Assembly (NCBI GenBank): GCA_963580455.1
Contig: OY756972.1
Span: 12,415,001 to 12,479,000, forward strand
Origin: Euonymus europaeus
Taxonomy: Eukaryota > Streptophyta > Magnoliopsida > Celastrales > Celastraceae
Direction of reading: 5' to 3'
DNA: 64,000 nt
Of the stretch, positions 1 to 11,496 are shown one piece after another; the first letter of the stretch is position 1, and every line of letters starts with the position of its first letter. The notes under the pieces are model-generated. The model saw only the letters and a list, made by a program, of their open reading frames with translations, did not search any database and had not been told where the DNA came from. Both the position numbers and the translations under genes were made by a program.

Positions 1-1117
1 AAAGTTGCTCGGCGTACAATTTTTATTGTTCTTATATGTCAAATTTTACGAGTATAAGCTTCCTAGATTATTTCGATGCCAAAACACAACTTTCTATGAC
101 AAATGGACGAAACCGTTAAAAGCTCCTCCATAGAGAGAGTTGAGCAACTTCGGACCATCATAGTTGCTCGGTGTACACTTTTTATTGTTCTTATATGTCA
201 ATTTTTATGAGTATAAGTTCATAGATTATTTCGATGCCAAAACACCAACTTTCTATGGCAAATGGACAAAACCGTTAAAAGCTCATCCATAGAGATAGTT
301 GAGCAACTTCAGACCATCAAAGTTGCTCGGTGTACAATTTTTATTGTTCTTATATGTAAAATTTTAAGAGTATAAGCTTCCTAGATTTTTTCGATGCCAA
401 AACACCAACTTTCTATGACAAATAAAGAAAATCGTTAAAAGCTCCTCCATAGAGAGAGTTGAGCAACTTCGGACCATCAAAGTTCCTCTATGTACACTTT
501 TTATTGTTCTTCTACGTAAAATTTTATTAATACAAGCTTCCAAGATTATTTCGATTCCAACACACCAACTTTCTATGACAAATGGATAAAACCGTTAAAA
601 GCTCCTCCATAGAGAGAGTTGAGCAACTTCTGACCATCAAAGTTGCTCGGTGTACAATTTTTATTGTTCTTATATGTCAAATTTTAAGAGTATAAGCTTC
701 CCAGATTAATTCGATGTCAAAACACCAACTTTCTATGACAAATGGACAAAACCGTTAAAAGCTCCTCCATAGAAAGAGTTGAGCAACTTCGGACCATCAT
801 AGTTGCTCGGTGTACACTTTTTATTGTTCTTATATGTCAATTTTTATGAGTAAAAGCTTCATAGATTATTTCGATGCCAAAACAACAACTTTTATGATAA
901 ATGGACAAAACCGCTAAAAGCTCCTCCATAGAGAGAGATGAGCAATTTCAGACCATCAAAGTTACTCTATGTATACTTTTTATTGTTCTTCTATGTAAAA
1001 TTTTATTAATACAAGCTTCCAAGATTATTTCGATTCCAAATCACCAACTTTCTATGACAAATGGATAAAACCGTTAAAAGCTCCTCCATAGAGAGAGTTG
1101 AACAACTTCGGACCATC
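1..1117. repeat. Domain I 7-monomer unit
   Basis: Seven monomers in the order A0, B' (TAAGTTCATAG, HindIII site lost), A' (AAATAAAGAAAATCG), C' (GTTCCTCTATG), A'' (CCCAGATTAATTCG), B and C. The first four match the heads of the units at 1756, 3993 and 6550. The window starts exactly at the AAAG used here as monomer start, so the array continues to the left. Confidence 0.85.
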
Positions 1118-1755
1118 AAAGTTGCTCGGCGTACAATTTTTATTGTTCTTATATGTCAAATTTTACGAGTATAAGCTTCCTAGATTATTTCGATGCCAAA
1201 ACACAACTTTCTATGACAAATGGACAAAACCGTTAAAAGCTCCTCCATAGAGAGAGTTGAGCAACTTCTGACCATCAAAGTTGCTCGGTGTACAATTTTT
1301 ATTGTTCTTATATGTCAAATTTTAAGAGTATAAGCTTCCCAGATTAATTCGATGCCAAAACACCAACTTTCTATGACAAATGGACAAAACCGTTAAAAGC
1401 TCCTCCATAGAAAGAGTTGAGCAACTTCGGACCATCATAGTTGCTCGGTGTACACTTTTTATTGTTCTTATATGTCAATTTTTATGAGTATAAGCTTCAT
1501 AGATTATTTCGATGCCAAAACACCAACTTTTATGACAAATGGACAAAACCGCTAAAAGCTCCTCCATAGAGAGAGATGAGCAACTTCAGACCATCAAAGT
1601 TACTCTATGTATACTTTTTATTGTTCTTCTATGTAAAATTTTATTAATACAAGCTTCCAAGATTATTTCGATTCCAAATCACCAACTTTCTATGACAAAT
1701 GGATAAAACCGTTAAAAGCTCCTCCATAGAGAGAGTTGAACAACTTCGGACCATC
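1118..1755. repeat. Domain I 4-monomer unit (638 bp)
   Basis: Four monomers: A0, A'', B, C. The same order recurs at 7668-8304 (637 bp). Compared with the 7-monomer unit before it, the block B'-A'-C' is absent, as expected if three whole monomers were lost. Confidence 0.85.
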
Positions 1756-3992
1756 AAAGTTGCTCGGCGTACAATTTTTATTGTTCTTATATGTCAAATT
1801 TTACGAGTATAAGCTTCCTAGATTATTTCGATGCCAAAACACAACTTTCTATGACAAATGGACAAAACCGTTAAAAGCACCTCCATAGAGAGAGTTGAGC
1901 AACTTCGGACCATCATAGTTGCTAGGTGTACACTTTTTATTGTTCTTATATGTCAATTTTTATGAGTATAAGTTCATAGATTATTTCGATGCCAAAACAC
2001 CAACTTTCTACGGCAAATGGACAAAACCGTTAAAAGCTCATCCATAGAGATAGTTGAGCAACTTCAGACCATCAAAGTTGCTCGGTGTACAATTTTTATT
2101 GTTCTTATATGTAAAATTTTAAGAGTATAAGCTTCCTAGATTATTTCGATGCCAAAACACCAACTTTCTATGACAAATAAAGAAAATCGTTAAAAGCTCC
2201 TCCATAGAGAGAGTTGAGCAACTTCGGACCATCAAAGTTCCTCTATGTACACTTTTTATTGTTCTTCTACGTAAAATTTTATTAATACAAGCTTCCAAGA
2301 TTATTTCGATTCCAACACACCAACTTTCTATGACAAATGGATAAAACCGTTAAAAGCTCCTCCATAGAGAGAGTTGAGCAACTTCTGACCATCAAAGTTG
2401 CTCGGTGTACAATTTTTATTGTTCTTATATGTCAAATTTTAGGAGTATAAGCTTCCCAGATTAATTCGATGCCAAAACACCAACTTTCTATGACAAATGG
2501 ACAAAACCGTTAAAATCTCCTCCATAGAAAGAGTTGAGCAAGTTTGGACCATCATAGTTGCTCGGTGTACACTTTTTATTGTTCTTATATGTCAAATTTT
2601 AAGAGTATATGCTTCCCAGATTAATTCGATGCCAAAACACCAACTTTCTATGACAAATGGATAAAACCGTTAAAAGCTCCTCCATAGAAAGAGTTGAGCA
2701 ACTTCGGACCATCATAGTTGCTCGGTGTACACTTTTTATTGTTCTTGTATGTCAATTTTTATGAGAATAAGCTTCATAGATTATTTCGATGCCAAAACAC
2801 CAACTTTCTATGACAAATGGACAAAACCGTTAAAAGCTCTTCCATAGAGAGAGTTGAGCAACTTTGGACCATCAAATTTGCTCGGTGTACACTTTTTATT
2901 GTTCTTATAGGTCAATTTTTATGAGTATAAGCTTCATAGATTATTTCGATGCCAAAACACCAACTTTCTATGACAAATGGACAAAACCACTAAAAGCTCC
3001 TCCATAGAGAGAGTTGAGCAACTTCGGACCATCAAAGTTACTCTATGTATACTTTTTATTGTTCTTCTATGTAAAATTTTATTAATACAAGCTTCCAAGA
3101 TTATTTAGATTCCAAAACACCAACTTTCTGTGACAAATGGATAAAACCGTTAAAAGCTCCTCCATAGAGAGAGTTGAACAACTTCAGACCATCAAAGATG
3201 CTCGGTGTACAATTTTTATTGTTCTTATATGTCAAATTTTAAGAGTATAAGCTTCCTAGATTTTTTCGATGCCAAAACACCAACTTTCTATGACAAATAA
3301 AGAAAATCGTTAAAAGCTCCTCCATAGAGAGAGTTGAGCAACTTCGGACCATCAAAGTTCCTCTATGTACACTTTTTATTGTTCTTCTACGTAAAATTTT
3401 ATTAATACAAGCTTCCAAGATTATTTCGATTCCAACACACCAACTTTCTATGACAAATGGATAAAACCGTTAAAAGCTCCTCCATAGAGAGAGTTGAGCA
3501 ACTTCTGACCATCAAAGTTGCTCGGTGTACAATTTTTATTGTTCTTATATGTCAAATTTTAAGAGTATAAGCTTCCCAGATTAATTCGATGCCAAAACAC
3601 CAACTTTCTATGACAAATGGACAAAACCGTTAAAAGCTCCTCCATAGAAAGAGTTGAGCAACTTCGGACCATCATAGTTGCTCGGTGTACACTTTTTATT
3701 GTTCTTATATGTCAATTTTTATGAGTATAAGCTTCATAGATTATTTCGATGCCAAAACACCAACTTTTATGACAAATGGACAAAACCGCTAAAAGCTCCT
3801 CCATAGAGAGAGATGAGCAACTTCCGACCATCAAAGTTACTCTATGTATACTTTTTATTGTTCTTCTATGTAAAATTTTATTAATACAAGCTTCCAAGAT
3901 TATTTCGATTCCAAATCACCAACTTTCTTTGACAAATGGATAAAACCGTTAAAAGCTCCTCTATAGAGAGAGTTGAACAACTTCGGACCATC
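1756..3992. repeat. Domain I 14-monomer unit (2,237 bp)
   Basis: The order is A0, B', A', C', A'', a second A''-like monomer, B, an E-like monomer (CAAATTTGCTC), C, a hybrid A/A', C', A'', B, C. It is colinear with 3993-6549 apart from two missing monomers. The monomer at about 3,193 begins like the A monomer at about 5,430 (AAAGATGCTCGG) and ends like the A' monomer at about 5,751 (AAATAAAGAAAATCG), so it sits at the junction of the 320-bp difference. Confidence 0.85.
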
Positions 3993-5732
3993 AAAGTTGC
4001 TCGGCGTACAATTTTTATTGTTCTTATATGTCAAATTTTACGAGTATAAGCTTCCTAGATTATTTCGATGCCAAAACACAACTTTCTATGACAAATGGAC
4101 AAAACCGTTAAAAGCTCCTCCATAGAGAGAGTTGAGCAACTTCGGACCATCATAGTTGCTCGGTGTACACTTTTTATTGTTCTTATATGTCAATTTTTAT
4201 GAGTATAAGTTCACAGATTATTTCGATGCCAAAACACCAACTTTCTATGGCAAATGGACAAAACCGTTAAAAGCTCATCCATAGAGATAGTTGAGCAACT
4301 TCGGACCATCAAAGTTGCTCGGTGTACAATTTTTATTGTTCTTATATGTAAAATTTTAAGAGTATAAGCTTCCTAGATTTTTTCGATGCCAAAACACCAA
4401 CTTTCTATGACAAATAAAGAAAATCGTTAAAAGCTCCTCCATAGAGAGAGTTGAGCAACTTCGGACCATCAAAGTTCCTCTATGTACACTTTTTATTGTT
4501 CTTCTACGTAAAATTTTATTAATACAAGCTTCCAAGATTATTTCGATTCCAACACACCAACTTTCTATGACAAATGGATAAAACCGTTAAAAGCTCCTCC
4601 ATAGAGAGAGTTGAGCAACTTCTGACCATCAAAGTTGCTCGGTGTACAATTTTTATTGTTCTTATATGTCAAATTTTAAGAGTATAAGCTTCCCAGATTA
4701 ATTCGATGCCAAAACACCAACTTTCTATGACAAATGGACAAAACCGTTACAAGCTCCTCCATAGAAAGAGTTGAGCAACTTCGGACCATCATAGTTGCTC
4801 GGTGTACACTTTTTATTGTTCTTATATGTCAAATTTTAAGAGTATAAACTTCCCAGATTAATTCGATGCCAAAACACCAACTTTCTATGACAAATGGACC
4901 AAACCGTTAAAAGCTCCTCCATAGAAAGAGTTGAGCAACTTCGGACCATCATAGTTGCTCGGTGTACACTTTTTATTGTTCTTATATGTCAATTTTTATG
5001 AGAATAAGCTTCATAGATTATTTCGATGCCAAAACACCAACTTTCTATGACAAATGGACAAAACCGTTAAAAGCTCTTCCATAGAGAGAGTTGAGCAACT
5101 TTGGACCATCAAATTTGCTCGGTGTACACTTTTTATTGTTCTTATAGGTCAATTTTTATGAGTATAAGCTTCATAGATTATTTCGATGCCAAAACACCAA
5201 CTTTCTATGACAAATGGACAAAACCGCTAAAAGCTCCTCCATAGAGAGAGTTGAGCAACTTCGGACCATCAAAGTTACTCTATGTATACTTTTTATTGTT
5301 CTTCTATGTAAAATTTTATTAATACAAGCTTCCAAGATTATTTCGATTCCAAAACACCAACTTTCTGTGACAAATGGATAAAACCGTTAAAAGCTCCTCC
5401 ATAGAGAGAGTTGAACAACTTCAGACCATCAAAGATGCTCGGTGTACAATTTTTATTGTTCTAATATGTCAAATTTTAAGAGTATAAGCTTCCTAGATTA
5501 TTTCGATGCCAAAACACCAACTTTCTATGACAAATGGACAAAACCGTTAAAAGCTCCTCCAAAGAGAGAGTTGAGCAACATCGAACCATCAAAGTTGCTC
5601 GGTGTACAATTTTTATTGTTGTTATATGTCAAATTTCAAGAATATAAGCTTCCTAGATTATTTCGATGCCAAAACACCAACTTTCTATGACAAATGCACA
5701 AAACCGTTAAAAGCTCCTCCATAGAGAGAGTT

Positions 5733-5760
5733 GAGCAACTTCGGACCATCAAAGTTGCTC
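5733..5760. repeat. Main monomer dyad, perfect example
   Basis: GAGCAACTT, a 10-bp spacer (CGGACCATCA), then AAGTTGCTC: a perfect 9-bp inverted repeat spanning a monomer boundary as phased here. The same element is at 301-328 (spacer CAGACCATCA), 31413-31440 and wherever a GAGCAACTT tail meets a GTTGCTC head. It could extrude as a short cruciform or hairpin. Confidence 0.85.
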
Positions 5761-5910
5761 GGTGTACAATTTTTATTGTTCTTATATGTAAAATTTTAAG
5801 AGTATAAGCTTCCTAGATTTTTTCGATGCCAAAACACCAACTTTCTATGACAAATAAAGAAAATCGTTAAAAGCTCCTCCATAGAGAGAGTTGAGCAACT
5901 TCAGACCATC
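5751..5910. repeat. Monomer type A' (example)
   Basis: 160 bp. Diagnostic features are GGTGTACAATTTTTATTG near the start, CTAGATTTTTTCGATGCC in place of CTAGATTATTTCG, and AAATAAAGAAAATCG in place of AAATGGACAAAACCG. It is normally followed by a C' or G monomer. It occurs in every domain. Confidence 0.9.
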
Positions 5911-6070
5911 AAAGTTCCTCTATGTGCACTTTTTATTGTTCTTCTACGTAAAATTTTATTAATACAAGCTTCCAAGATTATTTCGATTCCAACACACCAA
6001 CTTTCTATGACAAATGGATAAAACCGTTAAAAGCTCCTCCATAGAGAGAGTTGAGCAACTTCTGACCATC
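5911..6070. repeat. Monomer type C' (example)
   Basis: 160 bp. It carries GTTCCTCTATGTGCAC here (GTACAC in most copies), CTTCTACGTAAAATTTTATT, AATACAAGCTTCCAAG, CGATTCCAACACACC and AAATGGATAAAACCG. The main dyad is broken in this type because the right arm reads AAGTTCCTC. Confidence 0.9.
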
Positions 6071-6230
6071 AAAGTTGCTCGGTGTACAATTTTTATTGTT
6101 CTTATATGTCAAATTTTAAGAGTATAAGCTTCCCAGATTAATTCGATGCCAAAACACCAACTTTCTATGACAAATGGACAAAACCGTTAAAAGCTCCTCC
6201 ATAGAAAGAGTTGGGCAACTTCGGACCATC
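6071..6230. repeat. Monomer type A'' (example)
   Basis: 160 bp. Defined by GCTTCCCAGATTAATTCG. The monomer before it ends CTTCTGACCATC, and A'' itself ends with CATAGAAAGAG rather than CATAGAGAGAG. I see it only in domain I. Confidence 0.9.
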
Positions 6231-6389
6231 ATAGTTGCTCGGTGTACACTTTTTATTGTTCTTATATGTCAATTTTTATGAGTATAAGCTTCATAGATTA
6301 TTTCGATGCCAAAACACCAACTTTTATGACAAATGGACAAAACCGCTAAAAGCTCCTCCATAGAGAGAGATGAGCAACTTCGGACCATC
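6231..6389. repeat. Monomer type B (example)
   Basis: 159 bp. It starts ATAGTTGCTCGGTGTACAC and carries TATATGTCAATTTTTATGAG, GCTTCATAGATTATTTCG, CACCAACTTTTATGAC (one base shorter than type A) and ACCGCTAAAAGC. In domain I the tail reads GAGATGAGCAA; later copies read GAGTTGAGCAA. Confidence 0.9.
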
Positions 6390-6549
6390 AAAGTTACTCT
6401 ATGTATACTTTTTATTGTTCTTCTATGTAAAATTTTATTAATACAAGCTTCCAAGATTATTTCGATTCCAAATCACCAACTTTCTTTGACAAATGGATAA
6501 AACCGTTAAAAGCTCCTCTATAGAGAGAGTTGAACAACTTCGGACCATC
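6390..6549. repeat. Monomer type C (example)
   Basis: 160 bp. It starts AAAGTTACTCTATGTATAC and carries TTCTATGTAAAATTTTATT, AATACAAGCTTCCAAG, CGATTCCAAATCACC and AAATGGATAAAACCG. It contains the 10-bp palindrome TAAAATTTTA. Confidence 0.9.
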
Positions 6550-7667
6550 AAAGTTGCTCGGCGTACAATTTTTATTGTTCTTATATGTCAAATTTTACGA
6601 GTATAAGCTTCCTAGATTATTTCGATGCCAAAACACAACTTTCTTTGACAAATGGACAAAACCGTTAAAAGCTCCTCCATAGAGAGAGTTGAGCAACTTC
6701 GGACCATCATAGTTGCTCGGTGTACACTTTTTATTGTTCTTATATGTCAATTTTTATGAGTATAAGTTCATAGATTATTTCGATGCCAAAACACCAACTT
6801 TCTATGGCAAATGGACAAAACCGTTAAAAGCTCATCCATAGAGATAGTTGAGCAACTTCGGACCATCAAAGTTGCTCGGTGTACAATTTTTATTGTTCTT
6901 ATATGTAAAATTTTAAGAGTATAAGCTTCCTAGATTTTTTCGATGCCAAAACACCAACTTTCTATGACAAATAAAGAAAATCGTTAAAAGCTCCTCCATA
7001 GAGAGAGTTGAGCAACTTCGGACCATCAAAGTTCCTCTATGTACACTTTTTATTGTTCTTCTACGTAAAATTTTATTAATACAAGCTTCCAAGATTATTT
7101 CGATTCCAACACACCAACTTTCTATGACAAATGGATAAAACCGTTAAAAGCTCCTCCATAGAGAGAGTTGAGCAACTTCTGACCATCAAAGTTGCTCGGT
7201 GTACACTTTTTATTGTTCTTATATGTCAATTTTTATGAGTATAAGTTCATAGATTATTTCGATGCCAAAACACCAACTTTCTATGGCAAATGGACAAAAC
7301 CGTTAAAAGCTCATCCATAGAGATAGTTGAGCAACTTCAGACCATCAAAGTTGCTCGGTGTACAATTTTTATTGTTCTTATATGTCAAATTTTAAGAGTA
7401 TAAGCTTCCTAGATTTTTTTCGATGCCAAAACACCAACTTTCTATGACAAATAAAGAAAATCGTTAAAAGCTCCTCCATAGAGAGAGTTGAGCAACTTCG
7501 GACCATCAAAGTTCCTCTATGTACACTTTTTATTGTTCTTCTACGTAAAATTTTATTAATACAAGCTTCCAAGATTATTTCGATTCCAACACACCAACTT
7601 TCTATGACAAATGGATAAAACCGTTAAAAGCTCCTCCATAGAGAGAGTTGAACAACTTCGGACCATC
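6550..7667. repeat. Domain I 7-monomer unit with duplicated triplet
   Basis: An A0 monomer is followed by two successive B'-A'-C' triplets of about 480 bp, at roughly 6,710-7,189 and 7,190-7,667. They differ by a few bases, for example TATGTAAAA versus TATGTCAAA in A' and one extra T in the T run near 7,413-7,419. This is a local triplet duplication. Confidence 0.82.
7066..7075. repeat. 10-bp palindrome of type C/C' monomers
   Basis: TAAAATTTTA is a perfect self-complementary decamer found in C and C' monomers. In C' it follows the overlapping palindrome TACGTA. Types A, B, F and G have TCAAATTTTA or TCAATTTTTA here and lack it. Confidence 0.8.
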
Positions 7668-8304
7668 AAAGTTGCTCGGCGTACAATTTTTATTGTTCTT
7701 ATATGTCAAATTTTACGAGTATAAGCTTCCTAGATTATTTCGATGCCAAAACACAACTTTCTATGACAAATGGACAAAACCGTTAAAAGCTCCTCCATAG
7801 AGAGAGTTGAGCAACTTCTGACCATCAAAGTTGCTCGGTGTACAATTTTTATTGTTCTTATATGTCAAATTTTAAGAGTATAAGCTTCCCAGATTAATTC
7901 GATGCCAAAACACCAACTTTCTATGACAAATGGACAAAACCGTTAAAAGCTCCTCCATAGAAAGAGTTGAGCAACTTCGGACCATCATAGTTGCTCGGTG
8001 TACACTTTTTATTGTTCTTATATGTCAATTTTTATGAGTATAAGCTTCATAGATTATTTCGATGCCAAAACACCAACTTTTATGACAAATGGACAAAACT
8101 GCTAAAAGCTCCTCCATAGAGAGAGATGAGCAATTCAGACCATCAAAGTTACTCTATGTATACTTTTTATTGTTCTTCTATGTAAAATTTTATTAATACA
8201 AGCTTTCAAGATTATTTCGATTCCAAATCACCAACTTTCTATGACAAATGGATAAAACCGTTAAAAGCTCCTCCATAGAGAGAGTTGAACAACTTCGGAC
8301 CATC
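7668..8304. repeat. Domain I 4-monomer unit (637 bp)
   Basis: A0, A'', B, C in the same order as 1118-1755. It is one base shorter because of a deletion in GAGATGAGCAATTC (a missing C near 8,132). Another A0 monomer starts at 8305. Confidence 0.82.
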
Positions 8305-10061
8305 AAAGTTGCTCGGCGTACAATTTTTATTGTTCTTATATGTCAAATTTTACGAGTATAAGCTTCCTAGATTATTTCGATGCCAAAACACAACTTTCTA
8401 TGACAAATGGACAAAACCGTTAAAAGCTCCTCCATAGAGAGAGTTGAGCAACTTCGGACCATCATAGTTGCTCGGTGTACACTTTTTATTGTTCTTATAT
8501 GTCAATTTTTATGAGAATAAGCTTCATAGATTATTTCGATGCCAAAACACCAACTTTCTATGACAAATGGACAAAACCGTTAAAAGCTCTTCCATAGAGA
8601 GAGTTGAGCAAGTTCGGACCATCAAATTTGCTCGGTGTACACTCTTTATTGTTCTTATAGGTCAATTTTTATGAGTATAAGCTTCATAGATTATTTCGAT
8701 GCCAAAACACCAACTTTCTATGACAAATGGACAAAACCGCTAAAAGCTCCTCCATAGAGAGAGTTGAGCAACATCGGACCATCAAAGTTGCTCGGTGTAC
8801 ACTTTTTATTGTTCTTAAATGTCAAATTTTATGAGTATAAGCTTCATAGATTATTTCGATGCCAAAACACCAACTTTCTATGGCAAATGGACAAAACCGT
8901 TAAAAGCTCATCCATAGAGAGATTTGAACAACTTCAGACCATCAAAGATGCTCGGTGTACAATTTTTATTGTTCTTATATGTCAAATTTTAAGAGTATAA
9001 GCTTCCTAGATTATTTCGATGCCAAAACACCAACTTTCTATGACAAATGGACAAAACCGTTAAAAGCTCCTCCAAAGAGAGAGTTGAGCAACATCGGACC
9101 ATCAAAGTTGCTCGGTGTACAATTTTTATTGTTGTTATATGTCAAATTTCAAGAATATAAGCTTCCTAGATTATTTCGATGCCAAAACACCAACTTTCTA
9201 TGACAAATGGACAAAACCGTTAAAAGCTCCTCCATAGAGAGAGTTGAGCAACTTCGGACCATCGTAGTTGCTCGGTGTACACTTTTTATTGTTCTTATAT
9301 GTCAATTTTTATGAGTATAAGTTCATAGATTATTTCGTTGCCAAAACAACAACTTTCTATGACAAATAAAGAAAATCGTTAAAAGCTCCTCCATAGAGAG
9401 AGTTAAGCAACTTCGGACCATCAAAGTTTCTCGGTGTATATTTTTTATTGTTCTTATATGTCAAATTTTATGAATATAAGCTTCATAGATTATTTCGATG
9501 CCAAAACACCAACTTTTATGACAAATGGACAAAACCGTTAAAAGCACCTCTATAGAGAGAGTTGAGCAACTTCGGACAAACAGAGTTCCTCTTTGTACAC
9601 TTTTTATTGTTATTCTATGTCAAATTTTATGATTATAAGCTTCATAGATTATTTCGATCCCAAAACACCAACTTTCTATGGCAAATGGACAAAACCGTTA
9701 AAAGCTCATCCATAGAGAGAGTTGAGCAACTTCGGACCATCAAAGTTGCTCGGTGTACAATTTTTATTGTTCTTATATGTCAAATTTTAAGAGTATAAGC
9801 TTCCTAGATTTTTTCGATGCCAAAACACCAACTTTCTATGACAAATAAAGAAAATCGTTAAAAGCTCCTCCATAGAGAGAGTTGAGCAACTTCGGACCAT
9901 CAAAGTTCCTCTATGTACACTTTTTATTGTTCTTCTACGTAAAATTTTATTAATACAAGCTTCCAAGATTATTTCGATTCCAACACACCAACTTTCTATG
10001 ACAAATTGATAAAACCGTTAAAAGCTCCTCCATAGAGAGAGTTGAGCAACTTCGCACCATC

Positions 10062-10221
10062 AAAGTTGCTCGGTGTACAATTTTTATTGTTCTTATATGT
10101 CAAATTTTAAGAGTATAAGCTTCCTAGATTATTTCGATGCCAAAACACCAACTTTCTATGACAAATGGACAAAACCGTTAAAAGCTCCTCCATAGAGAGA
10201 GTTGAGAAACTTCGGACCATC
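10062..10221. repeat. Monomer type A (example)
   Basis: 160 bp, close to the majority form: AAAGTTGCTCGGTGTACAAT at the start, TATATGTCAAATTTTAAGAG, GTATAAGCTTCCTAGATTAT, CGATGCCAAAACACCAAC, TTTCTATGACAAATGGAC, AAAACCGTTAAAAGCTCC and CATAGAGAGAGTTGAG. A HindIII site (AAGCTT) lies near the middle. This copy ends GAGAAACTTC rather than GAGCAACTTC. Confidence 0.9.
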
Positions 10222-11496
10222 ATAGTTGCTCGGTGTACACTTTTTATTGTTCTTATATGTCAATTTTTATGAGTATAAGCTTCATAGATTATTTCGATGC
10301 CAAAACACCAACTTTTATGACAAATGGACAAAACCGCTAAAAGCTCCTCCATAGAGAGAGTTGAGCAACTTCGGACCATCAAAGTTGCTCGGTGTACACT
10401 TTTTATTGTTCTTAAATGTCAATTTTTATGAGTATAAGTTCATAGATTATTTCGATGCCAAAACACCAACTTTTATGACAAATGGACAAAACCGCTAAAA
10501 GCTCCTCCATAGAGAGAGTTGAGCAAGTTCGGACCATCAAAGTTACTCTATGTATACTTTTTATTGTTCTTCTATGTAAAATTTTATTAATACAAGCTTC
10601 CAAGATTATTTCGATTCCAAAACACCAACTTTCTATGACAAATGGATAAAACCGTTAAAAGCTCTTCCATAGAGAGAGTTGAACAACTTCAGACCATCAA
10701 AGATGCTCGGTGTAAAAATTTTATTGTTCTTATATGTCAAATTTTAAGAGTATAAGCTTCCTAGATTATTTCGATGCCAAAACACCAACTTTCTATGACA
10801 AATGGACAAAACCGTTAAAAGCTCCTCCAAAGAGAGAGTTGAGCAACATCGGACCATCAAAGTTGCTCGGTGTACAATTTTTATTGTTCTTATATGTCAA
10901 ATTTCAAGAATATAAGCTTCCTAGATCATTTCGATGCCAAAACACCAACTTTCTATGACAAATGGACAAAACCGTTAAAAGCTCCTCCATAGAGAGAGTT
11001 GAGCAACTTCGGACCATCAAAGTTGCTCGGTGTACACTTTTTATTGTTCTTAAATGTCAATTTTTATGAGTATAAGTTCATAGATTATTTCGATGCCAAA
11101 ACAAAAACTTTTATGACAAATGGACAAAACCGCTAAAAGCTCCTCCATAGAGAGAGTTGAGCAACTTCGGACCATCGAAGTTACTCTATGTATACTTTTT
11201 ATTGTTATTCTATGTAAAATTTTATTAATACAAGCTTCCAAGATTATTTCGATTCCAACACACCAACTTTCTATGACAAATGGACAAAACCGCTAAAAGC
11301 TCCTCCATAGAGAGAGTTGAGCAACTTCGGACCATCAAATTTGCTCGGTGTACAATTTTTATTGTTCTTATATGTCAAATTTTAAGAGTATAAGCTTCCT
11401 ATATTATTTCGATGCCAAAACACCAACTTTCTATGACAAATGGACAAAACCGTTAAAAGCTCCTCCATAGAGATAGTTGAGCAACTTCGGACCATC

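Larger units (their letters stand above)
3993..6549. repeat. Domain I 16-monomer unit (2,557 bp)
   Basis: This is the longest domain I unit and the clearest catalogue of its monomer types. It includes two A monomers (about 5,431-5,750) that the 14-monomer unit before it lacks. The monomers at 5751-5910 (A'), 5911-6070 (C'), 6071-6230 (A''), 6231-6389 (B) and 6390-6549 (C) are annotated below as type examples. The next A0 monomer follows at 6550. Confidence 0.85.
1..10400. repeat. Satellite domain I
   Basis: This domain is marked by variants that fade out near 8.5 kb and are not seen later: CCCAGATTAATTCG (A'' monomers, last near 7.89 kb), GAGATGAGCAA before type C monomers, GGCGTAC at the head of the A0 monomer, and AACACAACTTTC lacking two bases. 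A0 monomers start at 1, 1118, 1756, 3993, 6550, 7668 and 8305 and divide the domain into units of 7, 4, 14, 16, 7 and 4 monomers. About 8.5-10.4 kb is transitional and mixes domain I and II types. The right edge is approximate. Confidence 0.85.

Noticed and set aside
20..40. TATA-like promoter motifs (TTTTTATTG, CTTATATG) in each monomer
   Set aside because: They are expected in 64% AT sequence and have no associated start site or gene. Satellite transcription is possible but cannot be inferred from this.
72..100. CENP-B box in TTCGATGCCAAAAC
   Set aside because: The start TTCG fits, but the following required A and CGGG are absent in all monomer types I compared.
131..141. GAGA element or microsatellite in ATAGAGAGAG
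   Set aside because: The run is only four GA steps, is fixed in every monomer and does not vary in length, so it is simply part of the satellite unit.
1..160. Four ~40-bp sub-repeats within the monomer, as known in some plant satellites
   Set aside because: The four quarters each start near AAA, but beyond that I could not align them convincingly.
5733..5760. Intrinsic terminator or tRNA-like hairpin at the 9-bp dyad
   Set aside because: The loop is 10 bases, no T run follows directly, and no tRNA arms are present. It repeats along the satellite array.
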